A stretch of 56,708 nt of DNA from WHTX01 sp038255145 (GTDB lineage Bacteria > Actinomycetota > Acidimicrobiia > Acidimicrobiales > CAIXPF01): assembly GCA_038255145.1 (NCBI GenBank), contig JBBSLP010000036.1, positions 1 to 56,708 of the forward strand. The letters are read 5' to 3'. The position numbers and the translations under genes were made by a program. Below, piece by piece: positions 16,233 through 24,835 of the stretch; position 1 is the stretch's first letter; the number at the start of each line of letters is the position of its first letter. The notes beneath the pieces were generated by a model. It saw only the letters and a list, made by a program, of their open reading frames with translations. It did not search any database and was not told where the DNA came from.

Positions 16233-17046
16233 GGAGCTGCACGCGACCCGCTACGAGATCGACGAGTTCGGTGTGGCCACCGTGTGGCTGCACCGCCCCG
16301 AGCGGGCCAACGCGTGGACGGGGCGGATGCACACCGAGCTGCGGTGGATCTTCGCCCAGCTCGAAGCCGATCCCGCTGTGCGGGTGGCCGTGGTGACAGG
16401 GTCGGGAAAGGCCTTCTCGGTGGGCGCGGACTCGGCCGGCCTCGAAGAGGGCGCGGCCCGGGGTACGTACGAGACGGGACTGCCCGACGACATGGCCACC
16501 CCCGGCTACGGCGTGAACCCCCAGTTCGACCACGACCTGACCTGGCAGTGGGGCATCCGCTTCCCCATCATCGCCGCTGTCAACGGCGCCATCGCCGGGG
16601 TGTCCCTGGTCATGGCCTGCTTCTGCGACATGCGCTTCGCCGCGACCGAGGCCAGGCTGACCACGGCGGCCCCCAAGCTGGGCCTGCCGGCCGAGTACGG
16701 CCTGTCCTGGGTCCTGCCCCGCCTGGTGGGCCTGACCGCGGCGGCCGACCTGCTCATGTCGGGCCGCACCATCACCTGCGCCGAGGCTCCGGCCGGGCTG
16801 TTCACCGCCGTGCACCCCGGGGACGAGCTCATGGACCACGTGGCCGACTACGCCCGGTGGATGGCCACCGCCGTGGGCCCCGAGGCCGTGGCCCAGACCA
16901 AGCGCCAGCTCTACGCCGATCAGCTCCGCTTCGAGGTGGGCGAATCGGTGGAGGAATCCAAGCGGCTCATCAACGACGCCATGGGCCGCAAGGAGTACGC
17001 CGAGGGTGTGGCCGCCTTCACCGAGCGCCGCCCACCCCGCTTCTAG
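16231..17046 (+). CDS. Enoyl-CoA hydratase/isomerase family protein
   Basis: The 271-residue crotonase-fold enzyme likely hydrates enoyl-CoA in fatty acid or similar degradation. The oxyanion-hole segments GKAFSVGADSAGL and AAVNGAIAGVSLVMACFCDMRFA are intact. APKLGLPAEYGLSWVLPRLVG contains the glutamate at the expected catalytic position. The C-terminal trimerisation helix region ends in TERRPPRF. The promoter looks leaderless, with TACGGT 8 bases before the ATG and no ribosome site. A universal stress protein follows 13 bases later. The acyl substrate is unknown. Confidence 0.87.
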   Translation: MELHATRYEIDEFGVATVWLHRPERANAWTGRMHTELRWIFAQLEADPAVRVAVVTGSGKAFSVGADSAGLEEGAARGTYETGLPDDMATPGYGVNPQFDHDLTWQWGIRFPIIAAVNGAIAGVSLVMACFCDMRFAATEARLTTAAPKLGLPAEYGLSWVLPRLVGLTAAADLLMSGRTITCAEAPAGLFTAVHPGDELMDHVADYARWMATAVGPEAVAQTKRQLYADQLRFEVGESVEESKRLINDAMGRKEYAEGVAAFTERRPPRF

Positions 17047-17059
17047 CCGTCGAGGCCTG

Positions 17060-17629
17060 GTGGCGGCCCACTGTGGCGCGCGCGTGGACGGTTCCGAGCC
17101 GTCGGCTGCGGCCCTGCGCTGGGCGGCGCGTGACGCCCGGGCCCGCCAGACCACGTTGGTGGCCGTCATGGCCTGGGACCTGCTCGACCAGCACGCCGTC
17201 GACGGTTCGCCGACGTTCGACCCCCACTTCGACGACGAGGCCGCCACCGCCCACCTCGAACGCTTCCTCGACGCCGAGCTGGTCCCCGGTGATGCCGCCC
17301 CCATCGAGCGGGTGGTCCGCTGCGACATGCCCGCAGGCGCCCTGCTCGACGCGGCCGGGGACGACGACCTGCTCGTGGTGGGGTCACGAGGCCTGGGCGG
17401 CTTCATGGGGCTGTTGTTGGGATCGGTGAGCGAGCACGTCGTCACCCAGGCCCGGTGCCCCGTCCGCCCCGGCGCTGTCGGTGCCCGGGCGGCAACGATC
17501 AGGCGACCAGGGCGGCCACGGTGTCGGCGAAGCGGTCGACCGCGTCCCAGTCCGTGTACTCGTGGTCCCGGCTCGTGTCGTCGTCGCGACCGTCGTGGCG
17601 GGCGATGGACCGCATCATCGTTCGCTTGA
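17060..17629 (+). CDS. Universal stress protein (UspA) family, unusual ends
   Basis: The core is clearly UspA-like: VDGSEPSAAALRWAARDARARQTTLVAVMAWDLLDQ, then DDDLLVVGSRGLGGFMGLLLGSVSEHVV. The latter has the Gx2Gx9GS ATP-binding signature. Both ends are odd. The usual first strand (IVVGVDGS) is replaced by AAHCGARVDGS. After QARCPV the expected short hydrophobic end is missing, and the frame runs 50 residues into the antisense of the next gene. A frameshift near 17460 or a true extension are both possible. The GTG start at 17060 is a best guess, 13 bases behind the hydratase stop. Confidence 0.65.
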   Translation: MAAHCGARVDGSEPSAAALRWAARDARARQTTLVAVMAWDLLDQHAVDGSPTFDPHFDDEAATAHLERFLDAELVPGDAAPIERVVRCDMPAGALLDAAGDDDLLVVGSRGLGGFMGLLLGSVSEHVVTQARCPVRPGAVGARAATIRRPGRPRCRRSGRPRPSPCTRGPGSCRRRDRRGGRWTASSFA

Positions 17630-18032
17630 CGCGCCCGTAGCGGCTGTAGCGAAGGGCCCCCGCGAACAGGCCGACGGCGGCCGGTTGCAGTCCGGTGTCA
17701 CGCGACAGCGCCTCGGCGAGCCCGGCGGCCACGGCGTCGTGCTCGTCGTCGTGGCTGGCCGAGGTCAGGCTGACCTGGAACAGCGCCGCCGGTCGCTGGG
17801 CCAGCTCGGGTCCGTTGATGCCGATGTAGCGGCGCAGCGCCCGGCTGTGCCGCCCGGCGTGGATGGAGTCGCCGAGCACGACGACGTCGTAGCCCACCGG
17901 AGCCGGCGCCATCTCGAGCTCGACCCCGTCGACGCTGAGCCCCCCAGCGCGCAACCGGTCGACGATCCGCTCCGCCACCTTGGCCGTCTGCCCCTCTTCG
18001 GAGTGGTACGCAACGAGCATCCTGGTCGCCAT
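17499..18032 (-). CDS. Flavodoxin-domain protein, HemG-like
   Basis: The 177-residue protein starts MATRMLVAYHSEEGQTAKVAE, a flavodoxin FMN phosphate-binding loop. It continues with VVVLGDSIHAGRHSRALRRYI and ends with EYTDWDAVDRFADTVAALVA. That end matches menaquinone-dependent protoporphyrinogen IX dehydrogenase (HemG) and related flavodoxins. A role in heme synthesis is possible, but many relatives are general flavodoxins and no heme genes are near. GGAGGTGGAG lies directly upstream of the ATG. Its 3' end overlaps the convergent stress-protein gene by 131 bases. Confidence 0.8.
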   Translation of the reverse strand: MATRMLVAYHSEEGQTAKVAERIVDRLRAGGLSVDGVELEMAPAPVGYDVVVLGDSIHAGRHSRALRRYIGINGPELAQRPAALFQVSLTSASHDDEHDAVAAGLAEALSRDTGLQPAAVGLFAGALRYSRYGRVKRTMMRSIARHDGRDDDTSRDHEYTDWDAVDRFADTVAALVA

Positions 18033-18151
18033 CTCCACCTCCACGCAGGCTCCGGGGGTCGAGCTTCCTCCTGTCCGGGACACGGTCCCAGGGCCGAAGG
18101 TCCCCATTGGCGAGCTCGCCCGTGCTGGACGGTCGCCCGGTCGGGATGGCG

Positions 18152-19339
18152 TCACGGCGTTGGGAAGACCTCGTCGCCCGTGGGTTCGGTGGCGGGCGTC
18201 GCGTTCAGGGTGTGGCGCAGCCGGGAGAGCTCCTGGTAGATGGCTCGGCGGGCCCGGTTCTGGTTGCCCAGGGGGCGGTGCTCGGGGAGGGCGTGCCAGG
18301 GGTTGAACGACAGGGCCTCGGCGAAGGCCAACTGTTCGTCGCTGTCGAAGCGCTGGGCGGGGATGTGCAGGCGGGCGACGGGGACGAAGCGGGACCGCCG
18401 CTCGGGCCAGCGCACCGAGGCGTCCTCGATGGGCATGCGATGGGGGTCGGTCTGCTCCTGCACGAGGAGGTCGAAGTCGACGGGGCCACCGGCCAGGCGC
18501 CGGACCATGGCCTGGCGCAGGTAGTCGTCGTGGGGCCGCCGAGGGGCCCGGGTGCGGGCCGGTGACCGTGGCCGCAGCGAGTACTGGATGGCCGTGCCCT
18601 CGCCCAACAGGTAGGGCACGCAGCTGTAGTAGCGGGCGTCGAGGGGGTCACCGTGGGTCTTGGACCACAGGCCCTGCATGATGCCATCGAGGATGTGGGA
18701 CCGGGACGGACCCAGGAAGTACAGGACCGGGGTGCCGGCGCCGACGTTGCGTTGCAGCTGCAGGTTGGCGGCGATGTCGGGGGTGGTGAACGTGGGGGCG
18801 CTGATGCCGGTGAAGTCCTGCGTGTGGCGCTCGTCGTCGAGGAACTTCGGTCCGGGGACCCCCATGACCTTGACGCCGACGCTGAGCACGCCGTTGTCCT
18901 CCATGTCGGGCGGGGCCAGCGGTCCCGGGCCGCTGAAGCGCACCCAGGCCCGGTAGCTGGCGGGCTCGGCGAACAGGCCGCGCTGGTACCTCCCCGGGAC
19001 CTGGCCGACGGTGAAGGTGGCCCGCACGGCGCCGTAGGTCTTGGTGTTGCCGGCCCGCAGCGCCGGGCCCTGGGGGTACGTGCGCCGGGTGAACCGGCTC
19101 ATGTGGTCGATGATGGCGGCGATGAGCTCGTCCTCGTCGGCCAGGTGGCGTTCCTCGGCCAGGGCCAGGCCGTCGTCCTCGCGCCGGGCGTTGATCAGGG
19201 CCTGGACGGCGGCGGCCACGACCGGGCGCAGGGTGCGATCGAAGGCGGGCCGCACGTAGGGGTCGATGCGGCGCTGCCGGTGCAGCAGGGCCACGGCGAC
19301 GTCGTTGACCAGGACCCCCACCCGGTGCCGCCTCGGCAT
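18152..19339 (-). CDS. Catalase-family heme protein lacking the distal histidine
   Basis: The 395-residue protein belongs to the short catalase-related group. WVRFSGPGPL, GVKVMGVPGPKFLDDE and FNPWHALPEHRPLGNQNRAR are conserved in the fold. RARRAIY near the C-terminus supplies the R-x3-Y that holds the proximal heme tyrosine. The segment aligning with the catalytic H-A-K-G of catalase reads N-T-K-T, so the distal histidine is an asparagine. Normal hydrogen peroxide breakdown is therefore unlikely; lipid-peroxide chemistry is known for some relatives. Its ATG overlaps the preceding stop as TGATG, so the two genes are translationally coupled. Confidence 0.8.
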   Translation of the reverse strand: MPRRHRVGVLVNDVAVALLHRQRRIDPYVRPAFDRTLRPVVAAAVQALINARREDDGLALAEERHLADEDELIAAIIDHMSRFTRRTYPQGPALRAGNTKTYGAVRATFTVGQVPGRYQRGLFAEPASYRAWVRFSGPGPLAPPDMEDNGVLSVGVKVMGVPGPKFLDDERHTQDFTGISAPTFTTPDIAANLQLQRNVGAGTPVLYFLGPSRSHILDGIMQGLWSKTHGDPLDARYYSCVPYLLGEGTAIQYSLRPRSPARTRAPRRPHDDYLRQAMVRRLAGGPVDFDLLVQEQTDPHRMPIEDASVRWPERRSRFVPVARLHIPAQRFDSDEQLAFAEALSFNPWHALPEHRPLGNQNRARRAIYQELSRLRHTLNATPATEPTGDEVFPTP

Positions 19340-19785
19340 CAGGAGCCGTCGGCGGTGAAGTCGAGGGCGAAGCGCAGGACCCGACGGCGGCCCCAGAAGA
19401 CCTGGCCCAGGTACACGCCGGGGGAGACCTCACGGATCTCGTCACGGATCCAGTGGGCCACCCGCGACGTCCTGGAGTAGTCGAGGACGGTGCACGGCCG
19501 CTCGTCGATCCAGCTGTCCTCGGGGCGTACCTGGGCCCGGATGGCCTTGATCCCGAAGGGGGTGATCAGGTTGCGCAGTTCGCCGTTGGCCCGATCGACG
19601 ACCTTGCCCTGCCAGAACAGCAGGTGGGCCAGCCGTGACGCCGCCGTGGCCGCCCCACCGCCCCAGCCGAACAGCACCGTGCCCCGCCCCCGGCCGTCCG
19701 GCGCCTGGCCCACGGGACTGGTGGTGAAGAGCTGGTCGAGCTCGGCGCCGCTCGTGGTGACGAGCTCCATCGTGCTGCTGGTCAT
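19339..19785 (-). CDS. Conserved protein coupled to the catalase-like gene
   Basis: The 148-residue protein has no name I can give. It has segments such as GRGRGTVLFGWGG, HLLFWQGKVVD, LITPFGIKAIRA, VLDYSRTSRVAHWIRDEIREV and VYLGQVFWGRRRVLRFAL. The second half suggests a lipocalin-like beta barrel, which is inference. I recall similar proteins beside catalase-like genes in other actinobacteria. The ATG at 19785 is preceded by GGAGGA at a good distance, so I prefer it to an upstream ATG. The stop overlaps the catalase-like start (TGATG), implying a joint function, perhaps in lipid peroxide handling. Confidence 0.72.
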   Translation of the reverse strand: MTSSTMELVTTSGAELDQLFTTSPVGQAPDGRGRGTVLFGWGGGAATAASRLAHLLFWQGKVVDRANGELRNLITPFGIKAIRAQVRPEDSWIDERPCTVLDYSRTSRVAHWIRDEIREVSPGVYLGQVFWGRRRVLRFALDFTADGS

Positions 19786-19988
19786 GCTTCGGTCCTCCGA
19801 CATCGCCACCGCCGCCCCCGCGACCGTGGGGACGAGATCTCACAGGGGTGGGCCGGCGCGTGGGCGAAGGGGGCGGTTGCCGGTGACGGGCGGCAGATCG
19901 GCGGGGATTTGCGGCGTAAGGGTGCCACGCGGTGTGCTCCCCGTGAGGCGCACGTCAGGGCCTCTCGGCTGTTGAGGAGGAGAAGGCT

Positions 19989-20963
19989 GTGAGAGCTGTC
20001 GTCTGCAAGGAGTTCGGACCGCCCGAGAACCTGGTCGTCGAGGAGGTCGACGAGCCGACGCCCGGGCCCGGTCAGGTCCTGGTCGACGTCAAGGCCGCCG
20101 CCGTCACCTTCCCCGACACCCTGATGCTCGAGGACAAGTACCAGTACAAGGCCAAGCCCCCCTACATCCCCGGTGGTGAGGTGGCCGGCGTGGTCGCCGC
20201 CCTCGGCGAGGGCGTGGAAGGTCTGAAGGTCGGCGATCGCATCGTGGGCGGGCTGGGCACGACCGGCGGTTTCGCCCCTCTGGCCGTGGTGCCCGCGGCG
20301 GGTGCCCGGGTCCTACCCGACAGCGTGGGGTTCGCCGAGTCGACCGGGCTCAACTACGCCTACGGGACCAGCCTGTACGGCCTGAAGTACCGCGGTGACC
20401 TCAAGCCGGGGGAGACCCTGCTGGTGCTGGGCGCCGGCGGCAACGTGGGCCTGTCCGCCGTCGAGCTGGGCAAGCTCATGGGGGCCCGGGTCATCGCCGC
20501 GGCGTCCAGTGAGGAGAAGCTCGACCTGTGCCGTGACCGGGGCGCGGACGAGACCATCAACTACGCCACGGAGAACCTCAAGGACCGGGCCAAGGAACTG
20601 ACCGGGGGCAAGGGCATCGACGTCGTCTACGACTGCGTCGGTGGTGACTACGCCGAGGCCGCGCTGCGGGCCATGGGCTGGGAAGGCCGCTTCCTGGTCA
20701 TCGGCTTCACCGCGGGCATCCCCCGTGTGCCCCTGAACCTGACCCTGCTGAAGAGCTGCCAGATCGTGGGCGTGTTCTACGGCGCCATGGCCGCCCGGGA
20801 CCCCGAGAAGCGCGACGCCATCGTCGAAGAGCTGATCGAGCTCACCGCTTCGGGCAAGCTCAACCCCCACGTCTCCGGCCGCTACTCGCTCGACGAGGCC
20901 CCCCTGGCCCTGCGCGCCCTCATGGACCGCAAGGCCCTGGGCAAGGTCGTCATCGAGCCCTGA
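19989..20963 (+). CDS. NADPH:quinone oxidoreductase (zinc-free MDR family)
   Basis: The 324-residue enzyme starts MRAVVCKEFGPPENLVVEEV from a GTG with GAGGAGGAG upstream. YIPGGEVAGVVAALGEGV and the cofactor loop LLVLGAGGNVGLSAVELGKLMGA identify the medium-chain dehydrogenase/reductase fold, and the zinc ligands of alcohol dehydrogenases are absent. The end SLDEAPLALRALMDRKALGKVVI is typical of quinone oxidoreductase-like members. It probably reduces quinones or enones with NADPH. It is a single gene followed by a strong hairpin. Confidence 0.9.
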   Translation: MRAVVCKEFGPPENLVVEEVDEPTPGPGQVLVDVKAAAVTFPDTLMLEDKYQYKAKPPYIPGGEVAGVVAALGEGVEGLKVGDRIVGGLGTTGGFAPLAVVPAAGARVLPDSVGFAESTGLNYAYGTSLYGLKYRGDLKPGETLLVLGAGGNVGLSAVELGKLMGARVIAAASSEEKLDLCRDRGADETINYATENLKDRAKELTGGKGIDVVYDCVGGDYAEAALRAMGWEGRFLVIGFTAGIPRVPLNLTLLKSCQIVGVFYGAMAARDPEKRDAIVEELIELTASGKLNPHVSGRYSLDEAPLALRALMDRKALGKVVIEP

Positions 20964-20969
20964 CCCGCG

Positions 20970-21000
20970 GGTCCCCGCCCGCCAACGGCGGGTGGGGACC
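20970..21000 (+). terminator. Strong hairpin after the quinone oxidoreductase
   Basis: GGTCCCCGCCCGCC (20970-20983) folds onto GGCGGGTGGGGACC (20987-21000) with a 3-base loop and one G-T pair. It begins 6 bases after the stop and has no T-run, as is common in very GC-rich actinobacteria. Confidence 0.65.
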
Positions 21001-21256
21001 GCCGGTGCTCGAGCGTTGATCCGACGACCCGCCCCGGTCGACCGGCCAGAGGTGACCATCGGTCCGATAGCGAGGTCTGGTGAGTTCAGCCGTGGGCCCG
21101 ACCTCGGCCTCTACCGGCAGGTGTTGGAGCGGCAATTCGTAGAGTGCAGCATCGACCACCGTCACGGTGGTGAATCCTTCACTGTTGGATGTGAGACCGG
21201 GTGACGTGCACCTGCGTGGCGGCTGGACCACCGTGTCCACTGCCCGGGGCCGGCGG

Positions 21257-22113
21257 TCAGGCCTGGTTGAGGGCCAGTTCGGTGGCGCGCTCGCCGGCGA
21301 TGCGGGTGTGCCACATGAGCCGGGGCTGGGTCAGGTCGAAGGGGGTGGCCTGGTGCAACAGACGGCGGTTGTCCCACACGACGGCGTCGCCCACGGTCCA
21401 CTGGTGGTGGTGCACCCGGGGCGGCTGGCACGCCTCGTCGATGAGGCGGTCGAGCAGGGTGGTCGACTCGTCGACGTCCATGCCCGGGATGTCGTGGGCG
21501 TGGCGGCCGATCAGCAGGTTGGGTCGGCCGGTGTCGGGGTGGACCTTCACCAACGGTCGCAGCGGGGCCTCGCCCTCGGTGAACACCAGGCCCTCGTAGT
21601 TGCCCTCGGCCGCCTTCGACGGCAGGTACCCGGCCCGCTGCTGGCTGTACAGCAGGGAGTGGTACGCCGTCAGTCCACCGACCAGGGCCCGGGTCTCGTC
21701 GTCGAGGGCGTCGTAGGCGGCCGCCATGTCGGCCCAGCCCGTGTCCCCACCGTCGGCGGGCACGATCTCGGCCGTGAACACCGCCCCCTTGGCCTGGATG
21801 GCCTTGAAGGTGCTGTCGTGGTGCCAGCCCTCGTTGCCCCGGATCGACTTGATGCGGTCCTCGGCCGGGTCGGTGTGGAGGTTCCCGTCCTTGTCCAGGT
21901 TGGAGATGGGGATGGACGTGAACTCCAGTGCGCCGAAGCGGCGGGCGAAGTCGTCCTGCTCGGTCCGGGTCAGGAACTGGCCGGGGAAGATGAGCAGGGC
22001 GCGGTCCAACACGCCTCGTGCAGGACCAGCCAGGTGGCATCGTCCAACGCCCGCAGGTCGATCCCCCGGACGTAGGCGCCGAAGGTGGCGTCGACCAGCT
22101 CCAGTTCGAACAT
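21257..22113 (-). pseudogene. TauD/TfdA-like dioxygenase, frameshifted copy
   Basis: The protein runs MFELELVDATFGAYVRGIDLRALDD...LHEA and then LDRALLIFPGQFLTRTEQDDFARRFG... in another frame. Comparison with the adjacent intact copy shows that one G is missing near 22015, where GCGTGTTGG should read GCGTGGTTGG. With that base the gene gives a full alpha-ketoglutarate/iron dioxygenase, with HxD in GWHHDST and the distal histidine in LMWHTRIAGER. The start lies 1 base after the neighbour's stop. The two genes are clearly a tandem duplication. Sequencing error or a real mutation are both possible. Confidence 0.82.
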
Positions 22114-22114
22114 G

Positions 22115-22990
22115 TCAGCGGTGGTTGTCGGCCGACTCGGTCTCGCGCTCACCGGCGATGCGGGTGTGCCACATGCGCCGAGGCTGGGTGAGGTCGAACG
22201 GTGTGGCCCGGTGCATCAGGCGACGGTTGTCCCAGATCACGGCGTCGCCCACCTCCCACTGGTGGTGGTACAACCGCTGAGGGTCCTGGCAGGCCGCTTC
22301 GTTCAGGCGGTCGATCAGGGCCTCGGACTCGGCCGGATCCATGCCCACGATGTTGTGGGCGTGGCGGCCGATGTTCAGGTTGGGCCGACCGGTGTCGGGA
22401 TGGACCTTGACCAGGGGACGCAGCGGCGTCTCCTCGTCGTGGTAGCCGTACTGGTCGTAGCCGCCCTTGTCGTTCGTCTTGGACGGCAGGTACCCGGCCC
22501 GACCCTGGCTGTAGTACAGCGAGTGGTAGGCGGAGAGGTCGGCGATCAGCGTGCGGGTCTCGTCGTCGAGGGCGTCGTAGGCGGCCCGCATGTCGGCCCA
22601 GCCCGTTGCTGCGCCCTCGGTGGGCACGATCTCGGCGGTGAACACGGCGCCCTTGGCCTGGACGGGCATGTAGGTGCTGTCGTGGTGCCAGCCCTCGTTG
22701 CCCCGGATCGACTTGACCTGGTCGTCGTCCGACGCGCTGTGGACGTTGCCGTCCTTGTCCAGGTTGGAGATGGCCGCAGCCTTGAACTCGAGGTCACCGA
22801 AGCGCGCCGCGAAGTCGTCCTGCTCCTCCCGGGTCAGGAACTGGCCCGGGAAGATCAGCAGCCCGTACTCGAGCCACGCCGCGTGCAGGGCCCCGAAGGT
22901 GGCCTCGTCGAGGTCACGCAGGTCGACCCCGCGCACCGTCGCCCCGAACGTCGCGTCGAGCCGCTCCACATCCAACGTCGTTTCCCCCAT
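22115..22990 (-). CDS. TauD/TfdA-family alpha-ketoglutarate dioxygenase
   Basis: The intact 291-residue copy of a tandem pair. These enzymes oxidise substrates such as taurine, alkylsulfates or aryloxyacetates, using iron(II) and 2-oxoglutarate. The iron ligands are the HxD in GWHHDSTY and the distal histidine in RMWHTRIAGERE; the arginines that bind 2-oxoglutarate follow. LLIFPGQFLTREEQDDFAARFG is the conserved family entry. No ribosome site is present; a TACGCT box ends 7 bases before the ATG, so it is likely leaderless. The substrate is unknown. No sulfonate transporter is adjacent. Confidence 0.88.
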   Translation of the reverse strand: MGETTLDVERLDATFGATVRGVDLRDLDEATFGALHAAWLEYGLLIFPGQFLTREEQDDFAARFGDLEFKAAAISNLDKDGNVHSASDDDQVKSIRGNEGWHHDSTYMPVQAKGAVFTAEIVPTEGAATGWADMRAAYDALDDETRTLIADLSAYHSLYYSQGRAGYLPSKTNDKGGYDQYGYHDEETPLRPLVKVHPDTGRPNLNIGRHAHNIVGMDPAESEALIDRLNEAACQDPQRLYHHQWEVGDAVIWDNRRLMHRATPFDLTQPRRMWHTRIAGERETESADNHR

Positions 22991-23051
22991 GCCCGCGAGC
23001 GTAAGACCAGTGGGCGGTTCCGAACAAGCAGGGCCGTCGGACGGAATGCCG

Positions 23052-23244
23052 TCAGGCCAACTCGCGGGCGAAGACGTCGAGTTGGCCGTCGAGCCCGGTG
23101 GGATGGAGCAGGGACACCCGGCCCGGTGCGGGCACGGTGAAGGTCGCCCCGGAGAAGGTGACGGTCTGGGGGTCGAGGCGGCCCTTGGCGGTGTAGAGCA
23201 CGGCGGGGAACGCTGGCTGGCCGGGGTCGATGGATGGTGAGCAC
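23052..23244 (-). pseudogene. Small protein with a 4-base duplication
   Basis: A GTG at 23244 follows AAGGAGG and begins VLTI. The bases CATC are then present twice in tandem (ACCATCCATCGAC). Removing one copy gives a clean frame continuing IDPGQPAFPAVLYTAKGRL...LDVFARELA to a TGA at 23052, about 62 residues. I do not recognise the protein. It lies just downstream of a CHAP-type hydrolase tail, so it may belong to a phage-like lysis module. Confidence 0.5.
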
Positions 23245-23284
23245 GGTGTCCTCCTTGTGCGGTTGGGTCGGATCAGGATCAGGA

Positions 23285-23481
23285 TCAGGGGGCAGGGCCG
23301 CCGGTCGCCAGAAGCACGCCACCTGCCACCAGGGTCGTGTCTTCACGTAGACCCCGCCGCCGTTGCCCTGGTCACCGGCGGTGCCGGACTGGGTGTTGCC
23401 CTCGATGGAGGTCACCCCGTCGTCGTCGTAGGACACGAGGATGCCGACGTGGTCGCCCACCCACCACCGACCGACCCACGC
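23285..23481 (-). pseudogene. C-terminal piece of a CHAP-type peptidoglycan hydrolase
   Basis: The readable part is VGDHVGILVSYDDDGVTSIEGNTQSG...NGGGVYVKTRPWWQVACFWRPA. This matches the C-terminal half of CHAP/amidase domains in phage and bacterial lysins. The catalytic cysteine region is absent, because the sequence upstream belongs to an amidase remnant. The stop is also lost: CCCCC before TGATCC (23285-23292) is one base short of bringing the TGA into frame. It is a truncated remnant. Confidence 0.6.
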
Positions 23482-23518
23482 CCGCTCGGGGGGAGGGGGT
23501 GTCAACCAGCGGGTGCGG

Positions 23519-24325
23519 TCAGACCAGGGCGTCGCGCAGCACCGGGGGGGTGGGGTCGAAGCCGACGATCCCTTCCACCAGCTCGGCGATGCTGAGGAGC
23601 TCGTAGTCGGCGAAGGCGTCGGCCACGAGCTGGAAGCCGATGGGGGTGCCTTCGGCCGTGGTGCCCACGGGCAGGGTGATGGCGGGATGGCCCGACTGGT
23701 TGAAGGGCTGGGTGTTGCGGACCATGATGATCGTCGTCTCCGGCCCGGCCACGTCGGCGATGCGCACGGCGGGCACGGGCAGGGTGGGCATGGCCAGCAC
23801 GTCCACGTCGGCCATGGCGGCGTTGATGGCCTCGATGATGAGGCGCCGCACCCGCAGGGCCCGGATGTAGTCCTGGGCCAGGACGTACTGGCCGGCCATG
23901 AGGCGGGCACGCAGGGTGAGTACAGCTCGGGGCTGGCGGCCAGGTAGGGGGCGTGGAACAGGTAGGCCTCGGCGGTGAGGGCCACCCGCATGGCCACCAC
24001 CAGGGCGGTCAGGTCGCACTCGACGGGCACCAGCGTGGCCCCCGCCGCGACCATGGAGTCGAGCACCGAGCGGCACGTTGCCTCGACCTCGGGGTCGAGG
24101 CCGGCCCAGAAGAAGGCCTCGGGCACGCCCACCCGCAGGCCGGACAGGTCGGCCAGGGGGCCGGCGGGCGGGGCCACCTTGGGCGAGGAGTGCACGTCAC
24201 GGGGGTCGTAGCCGGGCCATGACCTCGAGCATGGCCCCGCAGTCGGCCACGTTCAGCGTGTGGGGCCCGATGTGGTCGACGCCGGCGTCGGTGCGCAGGG
24301 ACGCGAACCCGACGCGCAGGGCCAC
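23519..24325 (-). pseudogene. Amidase-signature enzyme, 5'-truncated with two frameshifts
   Basis: Three frames together give VGFASLRTDAGVDHIGPHTLNVADCGAMLEVMA, GYDPRDVHSSPKVAPPAGPL...LAASPELYSP, then RARLMAGQYVLAQDYIRALRVRR...LPVGTTAEGTPIGFQLVADAFADYE. This is the C-terminal two thirds of an amidase (hydrolysis of carboxylic amides). The frame slips sit at GCCCGG near 24216 (one C too many) and CCC near 23918 (one C too few). Everything before residue 200 or so is missing, including the catalytic Ser-Ser-Lys. It cannot be active as it stands. Confidence 0.75.
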
Positions 24326-24422
24326 CGCGGCGGCCGATCTCGTCCGGGAAGCCTGCCTGAAGGTCGCCAGGCGTGTCTGTCCGAAGTGGACGCATCCACC
24401 TACGCCATCGGTACGCCCCTGC

Positions 24423-24438
24423 GTTCGGTTCGCCGAAC
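24423..24438. repeat. Hairpin with TTCG tetraloop
   Basis: GTTCGG-TTCG-CCGAAC is a perfect 6-bp stem closed by the very stable UUCG loop. It is followed 22 bases later by a much larger hairpin that reuses a related GAACGCA/TGCGTTC arm, suggesting one composite structured element. Confidence 0.55.
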
Positions 24439-24459
24439 AGGCGGGTCCGTCCGCCACGC

Positions 24460-24499
24460 GAACGCATGCACCCGTCTGGGGAGACGGGCCCATGCGTTC
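24460..24499. repeat. Large stem-loop with GGGG loop
   Basis: GAACGCATG (24460-24468) pairs with CATGCGTTC (24491-24499). After a 2x2 internal loop, CCCGTCT pairs with AGACGGG around a GGGG loop. Sixteen base pairs in 40 bases is far above chance. It could be a terminator, a REP-like element or a structured RNA. Confidence 0.6.
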
Positions 24500-24751
24500 A
24501 GTTCCGTCGCCGCAGGCCGATGGGGCACACCCTGCGATCTTCTCGGCACCGGCCGCGGGTTGGCGAAGCGGCCGACATGTCCTCGAGCGATGGACCGCGG
24601 GCCGATCCGCAGGGGCCGCCGCTGGCGGAAGGCCGGCGGAACGGGCGCCCGATGGTGCCGCCGGCCACATCAGGGGCGGCCGCGTCGGTCGGCCACGGCG
24701 CGTAACGGGGCCGACACCGCCCTGACCTCGGCCGGTAACCGCATTGGCGGA

Positions 24752-24765
24752 TCGTCTGAAGACGA
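24752..24765. promoter_or_regulatory. Palindrome before the plus-strand amidase remnant
   Basis: TCGTCT-GA-AGACGA is a perfect 6-bp inverted repeat about 70 bases upstream of the ATG at 24836. It may be an operator; there is no adjacent intact regulator. Confidence 0.3.
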
Positions 24766-24835
24766 CGCGCGTCCCGCCGGACGCCGTCACGTGCCGAGCG
24801 AACGCCCGACGCGAGGCAAGACGAAGGAGCTGGCC

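Larger units (their letters stand above)
24326..24835. other. Gene-free region with strong secondary structure
   Basis: About 510 bases lie between the two divergent amidase remnants. The left part holds a cluster of hairpins at 24423-24499, described separately. Near the right end are a small palindrome (24752-24765) and the AAGGAG ribosome site for the plus-strand remnant. No convincing reading frame is seen. Confidence 0.5.
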
